Shown in pieces: positions 25,014 through 37,015 of a stretch of 64,000 bases of DNA. Origin of the DNA: Symsagittifera roscoffensis (taxonomy: Eukaryota > Xenacoelomorpha > Acoela > Convolutidae). The stretch is taken from contig NC_087071.1 in the NCBI RefSeq assembly GCF_963678635.1, positions 2,656,537-2,720,536 on the forward strand. Reading direction: 5' to 3'. The notes beneath the pieces are model-generated. The model ran no database searches and was not told the origin of the DNA. It saw only the letters and a program-made list of their open reading frames with translations. Numbering within the stretch: position 1 is the stretch's first letter; every line of letters begins with the position of its first letter. The translations under genes were made by a program, and so were the position numbers.

Positions 25014-25609
25014 ATTCGCCAAGGGTAAGAATCGATTTATCTTCCTTAAACTTTATGAGGCCAAACTGTGCTTTTTGTGAATTGCGGATCCGCAACAGTC
25101 AAAAATTAGATTCGTCGCGGAATCCGCAACATTGCTATTTTTCTTTGTTCTTCTCTGCTGTTTTTGATTCAAAGGACAAATAGCTGAAACACTGTGTTGT
25201 TCAAAATCGCTCCGAAAACAGGCAACTTTGCGGAATCCGCAACAAAAAGGGTGGAATCCGGAACCAGTTTATGTAATCCATGAAAAAATCATAAGACTCA
25301 GGTAAAACACAGATGATGTCGAAAATCACAAAAAGTTTGGTTTCTTTTATTTGAGCAAAATTTAACTAAAAATTCACCAATGCAAGGAATTGAACAAACT
25401 AGCACTAAAGTCTTTGCCGCAGTTTTTTGATTATCTTTTTTCTTCTCATTGGACAATTTTTCAATGAACAAAGTCTCAATGAACAAGTTATTCTTTTTAA
25501 TGACAGATGCAACCTGAACTATACAAACCTCCATCTACATTTTTGATTTTTTTCCTGGCAAACTTTAACTTGAGGTATAAATGCCTCATGTTCTTTTTTG
25601 TTGATTTTT

Positions 25610-25670
25610 GAATTGAAACTCGAATTACACAAATTTCAAAGCGAAATTTGTGTATTTCGAGTTTCAATTC
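25610..25670. repeat. Hairpin, 27-bp arms
   Basis: 'GAATTGAAACTCGAATTACA' pairs with its inverted counterpart ending 'CGAGTTTCAATTC', with one mismatch and a 7-base loop. Confidence 0.85.
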
Positions 25671-25787
25671 TCTCTTTTTTTTTCGTAACTCTCTTTTTAC
25701 TGTTTTTGTTGAGCTTTTCAGCAGTTTTGGTCCGACTGGCGGATCAAACGCGCTGTAATAACAGCTGCAAACTGCAAACTGCATTTT

Positions 25788-25927
25788 GTAACTTTAGTTC
25801 TTGCTTAATTTTAAAACCTTCTATGCCTGCGCTTCGCCATACCCTTATGAGGAAGATAGTCCTCAAAAGGGGATGGCGAAACTCAGGCATAGAAAATTAT
25901 AAAACCTTAGCAAAAATTAATAGTTAC
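25788..25927. repeat. Hairpin, ~65-bp arms
   Basis: The arms pair 'CTATGCCTGCGCTTCGCCAT' with a right arm containing 'ATGGCGAAACTCAGGCATAG', and pairing extends outward through 'TTTTAAAACC' and 'GTAACT'-type flanks. The loop is near 'GAGGAAGATAGTCCTC'. It is MITE-like, or a long hairpin if transcribed. Confidence 0.82.
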
Positions 25928-26750
25928 TAAATTTTTGTTTCCTGATAAAGTAGTTTTTCAATCAGGCGTTGTGATGTTCTAATTAGGCGTTCCCAACCAA
26001 CATTTTTTTTTCAGCTGGATTGAAGTCAATATTGTGCCATTTTTTTTGAGACAACTGCTATCGTTAAGGCGAAGTCAACGGCCTTGCTTTATGTACGAAT
26101 TGTAAACGTTAAAACATGTTTTCTTTAAATAAACAGGTTTTTGTAGCATTCAATATTCGCCAAGGGTAAGAATCGATTTATCTTCCTTAAACTTTATGAG
26201 GCCAAACTGTGCTTTTTGTGAATTGCGGATCCGCAACAGTCAAAAATTAGATTCGTCACGGAATCAGCAACATTGCTATTTTTCTTTGTTCTTCTCTGCT
26301 GTTTTTGATTCAAAGGACAAATAGCTAAAACACTGTGTTGTTCAAAATCGCTCCGAAAACAGGCAACTTTGCGGAATCCGCAACAAAAAGGGTGGAATCA
26401 GGAACCAGTTTATGTAATAAATGAACAAATCATAAGACTCAGGTAAAACACAGATGATGTCGAAAATCACAAAAAGTTTGGTTTTTTTTATTTGAACAAA
26501 ATTTAACTAAGAATTCACCAATGCAAGGAATTGAACAAACTAGCACTAAAGTCTTTACCGCAGTTTTTTGATTATCTTTTTTCTTCTCATTGGACAATTT
26601 TTCAATGAACAAAGTCTCAATGAACAAGTTATCCTTTTTAATGACAGATGCAACCTGAACTATACAAACCTCCATCTACATTTTTGATTTTTTTCCTGGC
26701 AAACTTTAACTTGAAGTATAAATGCCTCATGTTCTTTTTTGTTGATTTTT

Positions 26751-26810
26751 GAATTGAAACTCGAATTACACAAATTTTAAAGCGAATTTTGTGTAATTCG
26801 AGTTTCAAAT
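26751..26810. repeat. Hairpin, copy of 25610-25670
   Basis: Same hairpin in the second duplicate. The centre has changed ('TTTTAAAGCGAATTTT') and the stem now reads 'GTGTAATTCGAG', which repairs the mismatch seen in copy 1. Confidence 0.8.
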
Positions 26811-26927
26811 CTCTCTTTTTTTTCGTAACTCTCTTTTTACTGTTTTTGTTGAGTTTTTCAGCTGTTTTGGTCCGACTGGCGGATCAAACGCGCTGTAATA
26901 ACAGCTGCAAACTGCAAACTGCATTTT

Positions 26928-27066
26928 GTAACTTTAGTTCTTGCTAATTTTTAAAACCTTCTATGCCTGCGCTTCGCCATCCCCTTATGAGGAAGATAGT
27001 CCTCAAAAGGGGATGGCGAAACGCAGGCATAGAAAATTTAAAAACCTTAGCAAAAACTAAAAGTTA
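26928..27066. repeat. Hairpin, copy of 25788-25927
   Basis: Same hairpin in the second duplicate, better paired than in the first: 'CGCCATCCCCTT' with 'AAGGGGATGGCG', and 'CGCAGG' instead of 'CTCAGG' in the right arm. Confidence 0.82.
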
Positions 27067-27297
27067 CTAAATTTTTGTTACCTGATAAAGTAGTTTTTCA
27101 ATCAGGCGTTGTGATGTTCTAATTAGGCGTTCCCAACCAACATTTTTTTAAGCTGGATTGAAGTCAATATTGTGCCATTTTTTTTGAGACAACTGCTTTC
27201 GTTAAGGCGAAGTCAACGGCCTTACTTTATGTACGAATTGTAAACGTTAAAACATGTTTTCCTTAAATAAACAGGTTTTTGCAGCATTCAATATTTT

Positions 27298-28669
27298 AGT
27301 CAACATATCTGAAAGTTGGCATTGTTGGAAAGCTGGCTTACCATTTTGCTTAAAAAAGGAGAGAGAAAACACAAAACTGCAACTTTTTTTATTTTCTAAA
27401 TTTTTTTATTTGCGTTTTTTTTGTCCGGTTTTAATTGCTTGAAAAAAATTAAAACGTGTAGTTTTTGCTGGAACTTGAGTTCTTACTTGAATAGAAACTT
27501 GCACCTGGTTAAGACTGACCGAATTGGGACCGAACTTTTAGAGTTGACAAAATATATGTTTTTTTTTGTTTGCGCTTTCCAGCACTTTCAGTTAATAATG
27601 ACGCCGACCGTCTGACTGACAAACCCGGAAGGAGCCCCTGCCTTCATTGAACATTCCTTCGACATGAAAACAATATTTTGTTCAAACCCTAAGACAATAT
27701 AGAGTGCAGAAAATGTCTGATTCAGAAGAACTTTTTTAATGTATTTCAATTGAGCTCAGAAAACCAGTGTAATCTCTAACTTCTCAAAAAAATTTTACCC
27801 CCCAAAAGTTGAACTTACAACACTGAGTTGGCTAAAAATTTGCTTTGATAAATTTTTAATAATCTGAATAATCGTTTTTAGTTTTTTCTCATGCGAAACT
27901 AATAAAATTGAATCACGATTTAACTTCTCCTTGATTGGGGGGTTGGTCATTTGAACTTTTAGTTTCATGTTCGACTTCCCTACTTTTCCTGTCTTGACCG
28001 TAGATCCGCTTAAGCTTGGAAAAAGGACGTCTGAAATTACTGTTCATTGTTTCAATTTGTCTGTGCTGAATATGCGGCGGCAAAACGTACATGCTGACGC
28101 AATATTTTTTTCCGCACTCAAAATAGACATGTCAAATAAAACTCTTTTTTTTTGCAATCGTTCAAACTGCATTTTATTTCCCTGCTAAAATTTACATTGT
28201 AAAAAAAAAAAAATAAGTTTTCACAACCTTGATTTGAAGTGATGATCTTTATTACTCAATTTTCTATTCCGCTATCACTTTTTTTTCTATTAAAATGAAA
28301 TAACGAATAAAGTACTCTAAAGAAAAATTTGAATAAAGTCCATTTTTTGTTTCAGGGACTAAACGTTTTTTTTGGACAAACTTTTTTTTATTTTGGAACT
28401 ACAATGCTCTAATTGACAAAACTGAAAGAAATTGCTGGCTGTGTTTTGTTTTGTGAGTTTAAAAAGAAAGGCTTTTCTCAGCAATAGAGGGGAAAAATAC
28501 AATTATTTATTGTCTTCAAAATCAATATTCTTCATAGTTTTTACGTCTCTTTTTTTGATATCAAAAAATCTGAGGCGTCAATTAACGGCATGATATGATT
28601 CAGTAGCAATTCAAACGGCATTACGTTCACCACCTCTTCCTGAAATAAGTCCCTTTTGCTCCAAATCGT
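27298..28669. other. AT-rich, no gene recognised
   Basis: Short frames without motifs; a 13-base A run lies near 28200. Nothing supportable. Confidence 0.4.
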
Positions 28670-29146
28670 TTTTTGGTGTGCTTTTTAAATGATTATGCTT
28701 GTGTGTAACTTAATGTTTCACGTTACACGACAAATTTTTCAAAAAGTTGTTGTTTGCTAAACTCACTATATGACCACACAATTGCTCATTTTTTTTCATT
28801 TTTTCTTTCAAACTCTTTATACGTTTGCTGTTTTTTCTCCGTCTTTGGCTGAAACTAACTTAATCTGATAAACATATTTCTAATTTTAAGACTGTTTTCT
28901 CAATTGAGGGCCTGAGAAGCAGCCTATTTTTTTTCAAGGCAATTTTGTATTCCAAAAACTGCGTTTTCCGAAAATTGTATTCCAAAAATTGTGGTCTCTG
29001 CTTTTTGCTCAAAGCAGCTTTGTGATAAACAAATGGCCCATAGCGTCAAAGTTTTGCTAAACGTATAGATTTTTCCTTATCCCATCCTTTTGTTGATACG
29101 ATTATATGTAATTAGATAAGATCTTCCACAATTCCTTTGTCTGATT

Positions 29147-30594
29147 TTAGCAAAAGTGGCTATAAAGGCCATTTTCCTCCAGCAAGTTGAGTGCGCTGCT
29201 TGCTTTTATAAAACTTGTTAGAACGCCGAAAAATTCTAAGTGTCGTTTGGCTAGAAAAAAGCCTTCATTTCGTTCAAATGCAACTTTGTTTTTCTTTTTT
29301 AGTTTTTGGCGTCTGATTGAAACAATCCATATCGCTGAATAAACTGCTAAGAAAAAGTTTGAATAAACAAAGCTTATTTGCCCTAAAGATAATTCAGTGG
29401 TTTTTAACAGAAAGCGCTCGATACATGTTGTTTGAATAGCTTGCATGGTTTTGTCGTCTGTTGCAGTAGATCTGAGCGTGTTTGATTCGATTGAGTTTGA
29501 ATTAATTTTAGCCGGGCCATTCACGGTTGATATATCTTATGTTGAACAAATTTGTTGGTACACAATTTTTTCCTGATTGTATTCGTTTGTGGTGCAAATA
29601 GCTGTTTTTTTTTGTTTTCGTCACCACAAGATCTGCAACTTTCATACGATTTTTGACCAGGAAAGCGCAATTTTTCCAGTATCATATGTTACCAAAGCTT
29701 TTCGCTGGGCATCATTCGCGGCACGACATTAAATTTTTTTTAAAAATGAATTCTGGTTTCAACAAAAACTTTTTGTTGAACATTCCAGGGACAAAAGGGT
29801 AAAATTATTTGGAGTTGCTGGACTTTTCGTAATCCCAGCTTCATCATTCATAAAACTTTGTGGCCAAGTAACTTCCATACTTTTTTCTGTTCGTTTCTCC
29901 TCGATTATAGTTGACTCGCTTAAAGTATACTGTTGCAGCAGCTCTTTAATTGTGAAGTATTGAACTTTTGTTCTAACTGCTCTATGTAAAAGGGCTCGTC
30001 ATGGCAGAAAAATTTCGACAATACTCGTTCTTTATTTAAATTGGGCTCTTATATTCGAAAAAAGGTCTTTAATTTGCTCGTGCGAAAAGTTCACACTGAA
30101 GATTCCTTCATGAAATACTATCAATTCGTCCGCATGAATTGCTTCTCCAATTATTTGACTGACAGCGCACTTAGTGTTCTAACCCAGCCAACCTGCATCT
30201 GTCGAGATTTAGAACAACCTACTAAGTATTTTATTTCAATATAAGAGTTTTACTGCTTCCCAATGCATGTTCAATCTGCCAATGCACGTCTTTTACGTGA
30301 AAATCTTCATTTGATTCAAAAGTAATATTCATGATCAAGATGCTCATTTTGGAGCTGTTAGGTTTAGACATCATAGCTGGTCTCTTGGACTCTCTTAGCT
30401 CCAATCCCTGTAATCAACAAAAACCAGTTTTCTACGGTGCAGTGAATCACAATTGTGAGACATGGGTCTTTTACTGGTTGTGTACAAGGGCATAGTGATT
30501 TTGATCCACATGGAAATGAGTCAATTCGTTCATCTTGAGTTCTTTTAAATGATGTGCTGCTTGTATTTATTTCCGGAGCACCTAAAAAGTTTAA
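29147..30594 (-). pseudogene. Membrane-protein gene copy A, broken
   Basis: Three exon-like segments read high to low. Segment 1 (30594 to about 30231) follows an acceptor 'CTCTTTTCAG' and encodes 'LGAPEINTSS', 'FPCGSKSLCPCTQ' and 'LLITGIGAKRV', then frameshifts near 30370. Segment 2 (30198-30032) follows 'CTCGACAG' and encodes 'CAVSQIIG', 'ELIVFHEGIFSV' and 'HEQIKDLFSNIRAQ', with one early stop. Segment 3 (about 29530-29147) is open for 125 codons: Ser/Thr/Asn-rich, then a hydrophobic stretch 'FFLAVYSAIWIVSI' followed by 'RRQKLKKK', like a transmembrane anchor with a basic cytosolic tail. Its would-be start reads ATA where a sister copy has ATG. Segment 1 resembles 18035-18394. The overall form suggests a type I surface protein; function unknown. 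Order and joining of segments are inferred. Confidence 0.5.
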
Positions 30595-31985
30595 CTGAAA
30601 AGAGAAAACTAGCCTACCTTTAACGAGGTTACTTTCTTTTTAAAACAACGCCTATAATTTTGAGTTCAAATAAATGATTTGAGCTGTTTGATCAGGTGTG
30701 TAATTAGACAAATGTATTGAAGATGACTATGTGTTGCAAACTAATTTTGTCTTTGCTTTTGTTCTACTAAAATGTAATCAATTATCAGTTTCTTTAAAAA
30801 AAGAATATAGATATTTATTGCATTTTTTTAAAAAAATTTGTATTTCTTCTTCCGAAAAAACGAAGATTTTAACTGCTCGAAGATTTTAACTTCTGGCGAA
30901 AAATCCACTGATGGGTGTTTACTAAAAGACAACTTCTCACAAGTTGAGCAGTATGCCAAGCGACAATGACTGAATCAAAAAGGTGAGAGTGTTGTCAAAA
31001 TTGTTTGTCAAGCAATCAGATTTTTTGTTGTACTCCTGCTATATAGAAGGTTAAGCAACTACTGTTTGCTTTATACAGATAGACTGTAGAAGATATTTGG
31101 AATGAGATAAATACAAATTAGTTTTTGTATCAGGTAAATACAAACTATGACTACTATTAGTGTTCAGCTAGATTCCTCAATCTGATTCAGCTAAAAATTA
31201 CAAAAGTACAATTGTGCCTTGCCATTTAATTCAATTTAAACAGTCCTGTTCAATTTCCATCATCGAAAACTCAAAAATAGATTTTTGATCACACAGATGC
31301 TTGGGCAATACAAACTATGATGACTTTTCAACGACTTTTTTTGTTCTACAGTTTGTTTCAGTAACGAACGTTGATAATTTTATGAGCCCAAAATTGGAAT
31401 GTGATATATTTTTTTGGACAAATAGTTTTGGAATATTGTTTCTAAATTAAAGAAACCTTAAGTTCATTAACTATGTTTGTAAATTTTTCAAATATTGAAG
31501 AAGGAAACTTGATTGTGTCAACACTTTATTTTGCAGTTTTATTTGTCGGAGCCGCCTTGTTTCGAGACAACTTATTAAACCGTTTCGAAAAGATATAGAA
31601 AAAACTTATTATGCATTGTTTGTGGTTGAAAAATGCATCAACAAAATTGAAAACAAATTAATCTGACTTTTTTTTTCAATTATTGTTTTTTTTGCTTGTA
31701 ATGCGTGCTCTTGCTGCCTGTATTTGATTTCGCAGAGTTATATTTACATTTTTATTCATTGAAGTAATTTTAAAGCACTCCAAATCGTTTTCTTTTTAGT
31801 GTTTTTCGTGACTAATCTTGCATGTAACTTAATGTTTCACGTTATACCACAAGTTTTTCAAAAAAAGGTGTTTGCTAAACACAACATAAGACCACACAAT
31901 TGCTCATTTGGAACATTGTTCTTTGAAACTCTGTATACTTTTGCTGTATTTTCTCTATATTTTTGCTTTTCTATATACCCTCCAT

Positions 31986-32278
31986 AAAGTTTGTTGGGCT
32001 ATGAAGGGGCTCACTTTGATATAATTATGTCTGTGATCGACTGGGTATTTTTGGCGTAATTTTTGATTAACTAAGAAAAGCCGAAATGACCCATTTTTGG
32101 GTTAAAATTTCGGACCCGAATTTCGCAAAACAAATTACACCATATAAATTCTGCTAAAATTTTAAGCAAGTTTTGTCTTCATAAGTTTTTACCTAAACAC
32201 AGCCCAATTTGAGAAAAACGGGTTTTAAATTTCAAGTTTAACGCGTTTTGTCCGGTTAATTTAAATCAGCACTGTATA
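31986..32278. other. Sequence interrupting the tandem copies
   Basis: This stretch replaces the ~1.1 kb that completes the unit in the other copy. It has no gene and is probably a deletion or replacement scar. Confidence 0.5.
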
Positions 32279-32314
32279 GTTGATTCGCTTAAAGTATACT
32301 GGTGCAGCAGTTCG

Positions 32315-32960
32315 CTACTTGCGAAGTATTGAACTTTTGTTATCACTGCTGTTTGTAAAAGTGCTCGTCATGGCAGAAGAATGTTCGACAATACTCGTAC
32401 TCGTAATTTGGGCTCTTATATTCGAAAAAAGGTTTTTAATTTGCTCATGTGAAATTTTCACACTGAAGATTCCTTGATGAAATACGATCAATTCGTCCCC
32501 AATTATTTGACTGACAGCGCACTTAGTGTTCCAACCCAGCCAACCTGTATCTGTCGAGATTTAGAAGAATCAATTGTGTATTTTTGTTCAATATAAGAGT
32601 TTCAATGTTTCCCAATGCATGTCCAATCTGCCAATGCACGTCTTTTACGTGGATATCTTCAATTGATTCAAATGTAATATTCATGTTCAAGATGTTCGTT
32701 TTGGAGCCGTCACATTTAGACACCATGGCTGGTACAAATTCGACTCTCTTAGCTCCAATCCCTGTAATCATCAAAAACCAGTTTTCTCCGGGTTAATGAC
32801 TCACAATTATGAGACATGGGTCTTCTACTGGTTGTGTACAAGGGCATAGTGATTTTGATCTACATGGAAATGAGTCGATTTGTTCATCTTGAGTTCGTTT
32901 AACTGATGTGATGTTTGTATTTTTTTCCTGAGCAGCTAAAGTAGTTAATGAAATGAAAAA
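32315..32960 (-). pseudogene. Membrane-protein gene copy B, broken
   Basis: This is the counterpart of copy A. Segment 1 (about 32940 to 32583) encodes 'LAAQEKN', 'FPCRSKSLCPCTQ' and 'LMITGIGAKRVEFV', but carries a stop near 32793 and a frame change. Its acceptor site reads 'TTTCAT' where copy A has 'TTTCAG', so the splice signal is lost. Segment 2 (32550-32315) is fully open for 78 codons after 'CTCGACAG' and includes 'CAVSQIIGDELIVFHQGIFS' and 'HEQIKNLFSNIRAQ'. Substitutions relative to copy A (Q/E, K/N, N/D) are conservative, suggesting the copies diverged while still coding. The membrane-anchor segment is missing downstream because the copy is interrupted at 31986-32278. Confidence 0.5.
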
Positions 32961-34593
32961 ATTAGCCAACCTTTAATGAGGTTAGATTCAATTTATAACA
33001 ACGACTTTTTTTTGAGTTCAAATAAAAGATTTGAGCAGTTTGATCAGTTGTGTAATTAGACAAATGCATTGAATATGACTTTGTGTTGCATACTAATTTC
33101 GTCTATGTTTTTGTTCAACTAAAACGTAATCAGTTATCAGTTCCTTTAAAAAAGAATATAGATATTTATTGCATTTTTTTTTAAAAATTTGTATTTCTTC
33201 TTCCGAAAAAACGAAGATTTTAACTGCTCGAAGATTTTAACTTCTGGCGAAAAATCCACTGATGGGTGTTTACTAAAAGACAACTTCTCACAAGTTGAGC
33301 AGTATGCCAAGCGACAATGACTGAATCAAAAAGGTGAGAGTGTTGTCAAAATTGTTTGTCAAGCAATCAGATTTTTTGTTGTACTCCTGCTATATAGAAG
33401 GTTAAGCAACTACTGTTTGCTTTATACAGATAGACTGTAGAAGATATTTGGAATGAGATAAATACAAATTAGTTTTTGTACCAGATAAATACAAACTATT
33501 ACTGCTATTAGTGTTCAGCTAAATTCCTGATTCTGATTCAGCTAAAAATTCACAAAATAACTTTGTTTCTCGCCATTTAATTCAATTTAAACAATCTTGT
33601 TCATTTTTCATCATCAAAAACTCAAAAAATGGGCTTTTGATCACACAGATGCCTGGTCAATACAAAATATGATGACTTTTCAACGGCTTTTTTGTTCTCC
33701 AGTTTGTTTCACTAGCGAAAGTTGGTAATTTTATGAGCTCAAAATTGGAATGTGATATATATTTTTCGGACAAATAGTTTTGGAACAATGTTTTTAATTT
33801 AAAGAAACTTTATGTTCATTAAGTATGTTAGTAAAGTTTCAAATTTTGAAGTAGGAAACTTGAATGTGTTAACACTTTATTTTGCAGTTTTTTTTGTCGG
33901 AGCCGCCTTCTTTCGAGAAAACTCATTAAACCGTTTCGAAAAGACATAAAAAACTTATTATACATTATTTGTGGTTGAAAAATGCATCAACAAATTTGAA
34001 CACAAATTAATCTGACTGTTTTTTTATTTATTGTTTTTTTGCTTGTAATGCGTGCTCTTGCTGCCTGTATTTGATTTCGGAGAGTTTTTATTTACAACTT
34101 TATTCCTTGAAGTACTTTTGAAGCACTCCAAATCGTTTTTTAAGTGTTTTTCATGACTTTTCTTGCAAGTAACCTAATGTTTCACGTTATACTACAAATT
34201 TTTCAGAAAAAAGGTGTTTGCTAAACGCAACATAAGACCACACAATTGCTCATTTGAAACATTGTTCTTTGAAACTCTGTATACTTTTGCTGTATTTTCT
34301 CCATATTTGGCTAAAATAAGTTGATCTGATACATGTATTTCTATTTTTTATGTTTTTTTAATTGGTGGCCTATATTTTTTCAGGTAATTTTGCATTCCAA
34401 AAACTGGGTTTTCCAAAATTTGTATCCCAAAAACTGCGGTCTCTGCTACTTGCTCAAAACAACTTAACGATAAAAAATGGCCCATTGAAACAAATTTTTG
34501 CTAATTTTTTTTCCTACAAAATCCCATCCTTTTGTTGATAAAATTATATGTAATTAGATAAGATATTCTACATTTTGTTTGTCTGATTTTAGC

Positions 34594-34980
34594 AAAAGTG
34601 GTTATGAAGGCCCTTTTCTGAAGCAAGTTGAGTGCGCTGCATGTTTTTATGAAACTTGTTAGAACGCAGAAAACTATAGGTGTCGTTTGGTCAGAAAAAA
34701 GCCCACATTTGGTTCAAAGGCAACGTTTTTTTTAATATTGGTTTGGCGTCTGATTAAAACAATCTATGTCGCTGAATTAACTGCATCGAATACGTTTAAA
34801 ACGAAAAATTTTTTTTGCCCTAGTGATAGCTCTGTGGTTTTTGACAGATAGGCTTCGGTTTATGTTTTTTAAATAGCTTGCATGGTTTTGTCGTCTGTTG
34901 TAAAAGGTCTGTGCAAGTTTGATTCGGTTGAGTTTGAATAAACTTTAGCCGGGGCATTCACGGTTGACATATCTTCTGTT
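34594..34980 (-). pseudogene. Membrane-anchor exon of a third gene copy
   Basis: This matches segment 3 of copy A: 'MSTVNAPAKVYSNSTESN', 'TTDDKTMQAI' and 'KTTELSLGQ' in one frame, with an in-frame stop after 'QAI' and later frameshifts. Its ATG at 34978 is intact. It would belong to a gene copy starting above 35370, most of which is absent. Confidence 0.5.
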
Positions 34981-35520
34981 GAACAAATTTGTTGCTACAC
35001 AATTTTTTTTCTCCTGATTTTAGTCATTCGTGATGAAAATAGCTGTTTTTCTTGTACTCGTCACCACAGGACCTGCAACTTTCATGCGATTTTTGTCCAC
35101 ATTGGCAGAACAAAAGAACAAAGCACAATTTTTCCCAGTATCGTCTGTTATCACAATTTTCGTTGGGCATCATTCAGCGGCGTGCCATTGAAGTATTTTT
35201 TATAAAATGAAGTCTGGCTTCAACAAAAACATTTGGTTGAACCTTCCAGGGACTAAAGGGTGAAATTAATTGGAGTTGGTGGACATGTCGTAATGACAGA
35301 TTCACCATTCATAAAACTTTTTGGCAAAGTAACTTCTATACATTTTTCTATTCATTTCTTCTCGAATATAGTTGATTCGCTTAAAGTATACTGGTGCAGC
35401 AGTTCGCTACTTGTGAAATACTGAGCTTTTGTTATCACTGCTGTATGAAAAAGGGCTCGTCGTGGCAGAAAAAAATTCGACAATACTCGTTCTTTATTTA
35501 TAAATTGGGCTCTAATTTAC

Positions 35521-36350
35521 GAATAATTTTTAAACATAGCGCGAATCGATTCGTGAGAATTTGAGACTTCCTACGGAAGATTTACAAGCTAAAAAATTTT
35601 CCAGTTATTCCATAGACCAAATAGCTGGAATTTTTTCAGTATTACAATTAATTTCATAGCTGGAAACTGTTTGTAAAAATTTAGGTTTTCTAAGTATGGA
35701 GGTTGCTGAATTTTTTAAATTTCGTTCAAGACTGAATTGAATTTGTAAAAGGAAATTTTTCAAAATTTTAAAAAGACAGGTTTTGTCTAGTCTTGACGGT
35801 AATCCGAGTTCTCTTTATTTATAGCTTAGAATGTTCTAGAATGAATGAAGCTTAGACGTTCTGATCTAAGTTTTTTTTTAAATGTGTTGCTCGATAGGCC
35901 CTTGGGCCTTATGCTGAAAAACATGTCATTCATTTAATATATACGAATTGTTTTCGAGTTGCGAGTCAATATTCTTACAAAAAATGGTGTTTGCTAAGTT
36001 CAACATTTGATCACACAATTGCTCATTTGTTTAGTATGCTCGCTCTAATCTCCATAACTGTATAAACAGCTCGGCAAATAATTGTTTTAACTCGTAGTAT
36101 TCTCGGCAATATATACATTCATCGTCATTAATTTATAAAAGCCAACATTTCACACAACTCACTTTCAAAATTTCAACAATCCACAGTTTCAATAAACAAA
36201 TTGGTGCAAGCTAGCCACAAGAACGGGTCGGTAATGTCCTTGAGACAAGTTGCTCTTTTTGGCGTTCAGCCTTAATCAAGGTTGAACCAAATTAGAACCA
36301 AAAAACAGTTAAAATAGGATATAACCCCCGTTTTTAGTATATTAATACAT
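35521..36350. other. AT-rich, no gene recognised
   Basis: Contains a stray piece of the cluster repeat near 35975-36030 ('GGTGTTTGCTAA', 'CACACAATTGCTCATTTG') but no supported coding sequence. Confidence 0.45.
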
Positions 36351-36426
36351 GAGCAGGTGGGGGACTCGAACCTACGTCAACTGTTATGTTACGTTACTCT
36401 GTCTTAGTCCGCTTGGCCAACTGTGC
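36351..36426 (-). tRNA. tRNA-derived remnant (Leu/Ser-like), degenerate
   Basis: The minus strand holds an A-box-like 'TGGCCAAGCGG' (36409-36419) and a B-box 'GGTTCGAGTCCC' (36361-36372) within a 76-base span, the size and internal promoter layout of a tRNA. The D-arm sequence is typical of Leu or Ser tRNAs, but the acceptor arms pair poorly, and no proper anticodon stem or variable arm is evident. I read it as a tRNA pseudogene or the head of a tRNA-derived SINE next to the retroelement below, not a functional tRNA. Confidence 0.45.
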
Positions 36427-36487
36427 TTATTTTATATGCATCTATACTCTTGTTTCATATGCATCTATACCCTTGCTTTATATGAAT

Positions 36488-37015
36488 CTATACTCTACAT
36501 TTGCAATGCATCATCCTCCCCCCCTGAAGAAGGAAGAATCGGAGCGAGCTTAACGGTCGGCCGCGTGACTCTACGGGTGCTCCGGTCCTGACAAGGGCGG
36601 ATCGGGCGCAACGGTCCTGTCCGTAGTTTCGCTTGACGATTCGGGCGAGAGGACAGTACCCACGCGGACTATCGGGCACAATCACCCACACGAGATCGCC
36701 TGTTTTAAGAGTGAAGTCAGAATGAGTGTGCCACTTCTCGAGGCCAACGAGACCAAATCGCGTTAGCATATGATTGCGGTCGCACGTACCTTTTCTTGTG
36801 ATCGAAGTGCTCCCCGGGTAAAAGTGAAGGAAAGCTTGTGGCATGTTGTCCAAGCAAAAAATGGTTTGGGTTAACGCTTCTACCTCACGTGAATCAGTAC
36901 TAACGGGAGTGATTGGCCTTGAATTTAAAGCCTGCTCAACTAAGCAGAGTGTTCTTCCTAACACCTCTTCAGTGACTCGCCTACTGCCTAGGATATCGGA
37001 CAGCACGCGCTTCAC
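36488..37015 (-). pseudogene. BEL/Pao integrase C-terminal domain, copy 1
   Basis: A 175-codon open frame: 'CLVEQALNSRPITPVSTD', 'EALTQ', then the DUF5641-type motif 'TGDLVWVIVPDSPRGY' and 'LARIVKRNYGQ'. In complete BEL/Pao elements this domain follows the integrase catalytic core. Here the frame starts just after 'TWERLVRSLKR', whose Glu corresponds to the last catalytic residue, so the rest of the core is missing. The tail after 36574 differs from copy 2 because the duplication ends there. Confidence 0.72.

Larger units (their letters stand above)
25014..26157. repeat. Tandem duplication copy 1 (1141 bp)
   Basis: From 'ATTCGCCAAGGGTAAG' to 'GTAGCATTCAATATT', followed directly by a second, slightly diverged copy. 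It contains two hairpins (25610-25670 and 25788-25927) and repeated 'GCGGAATCCGCAAC'-like motifs near 25110-25250. Its short frames are not recognised. Confidence 0.9.
26155..27297. repeat. Tandem duplication copy 2 (1141 bp)
   Basis: Second copy of 25014-26157 with scattered substitutions and small indels, ending at 'GCAGCATTCAATATT'. It holds the same two hairpins at 26751-26810 and 26928-27066. Confidence 0.9.
28670..35520. repeat. Tandem gene-cluster duplication (~3.1 kb unit)
   Basis: 'GCTTAAAGTATACTG' occurs at about 29917, 32287 and 35378, marking unit starts. The complete unit is 32279-35369 (~3.09 kb). Before it lie a left part (29905-31985, missing the last ~1.1 kb) and the right part of another copy (28670-29904); after it a short start of a further copy (35370-35520). 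Divergence between copies (substitutions and small indels) shows the duplications are not recent. Minus-strand exon-like segments fall at matching places in each copy. Confidence 0.8.
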
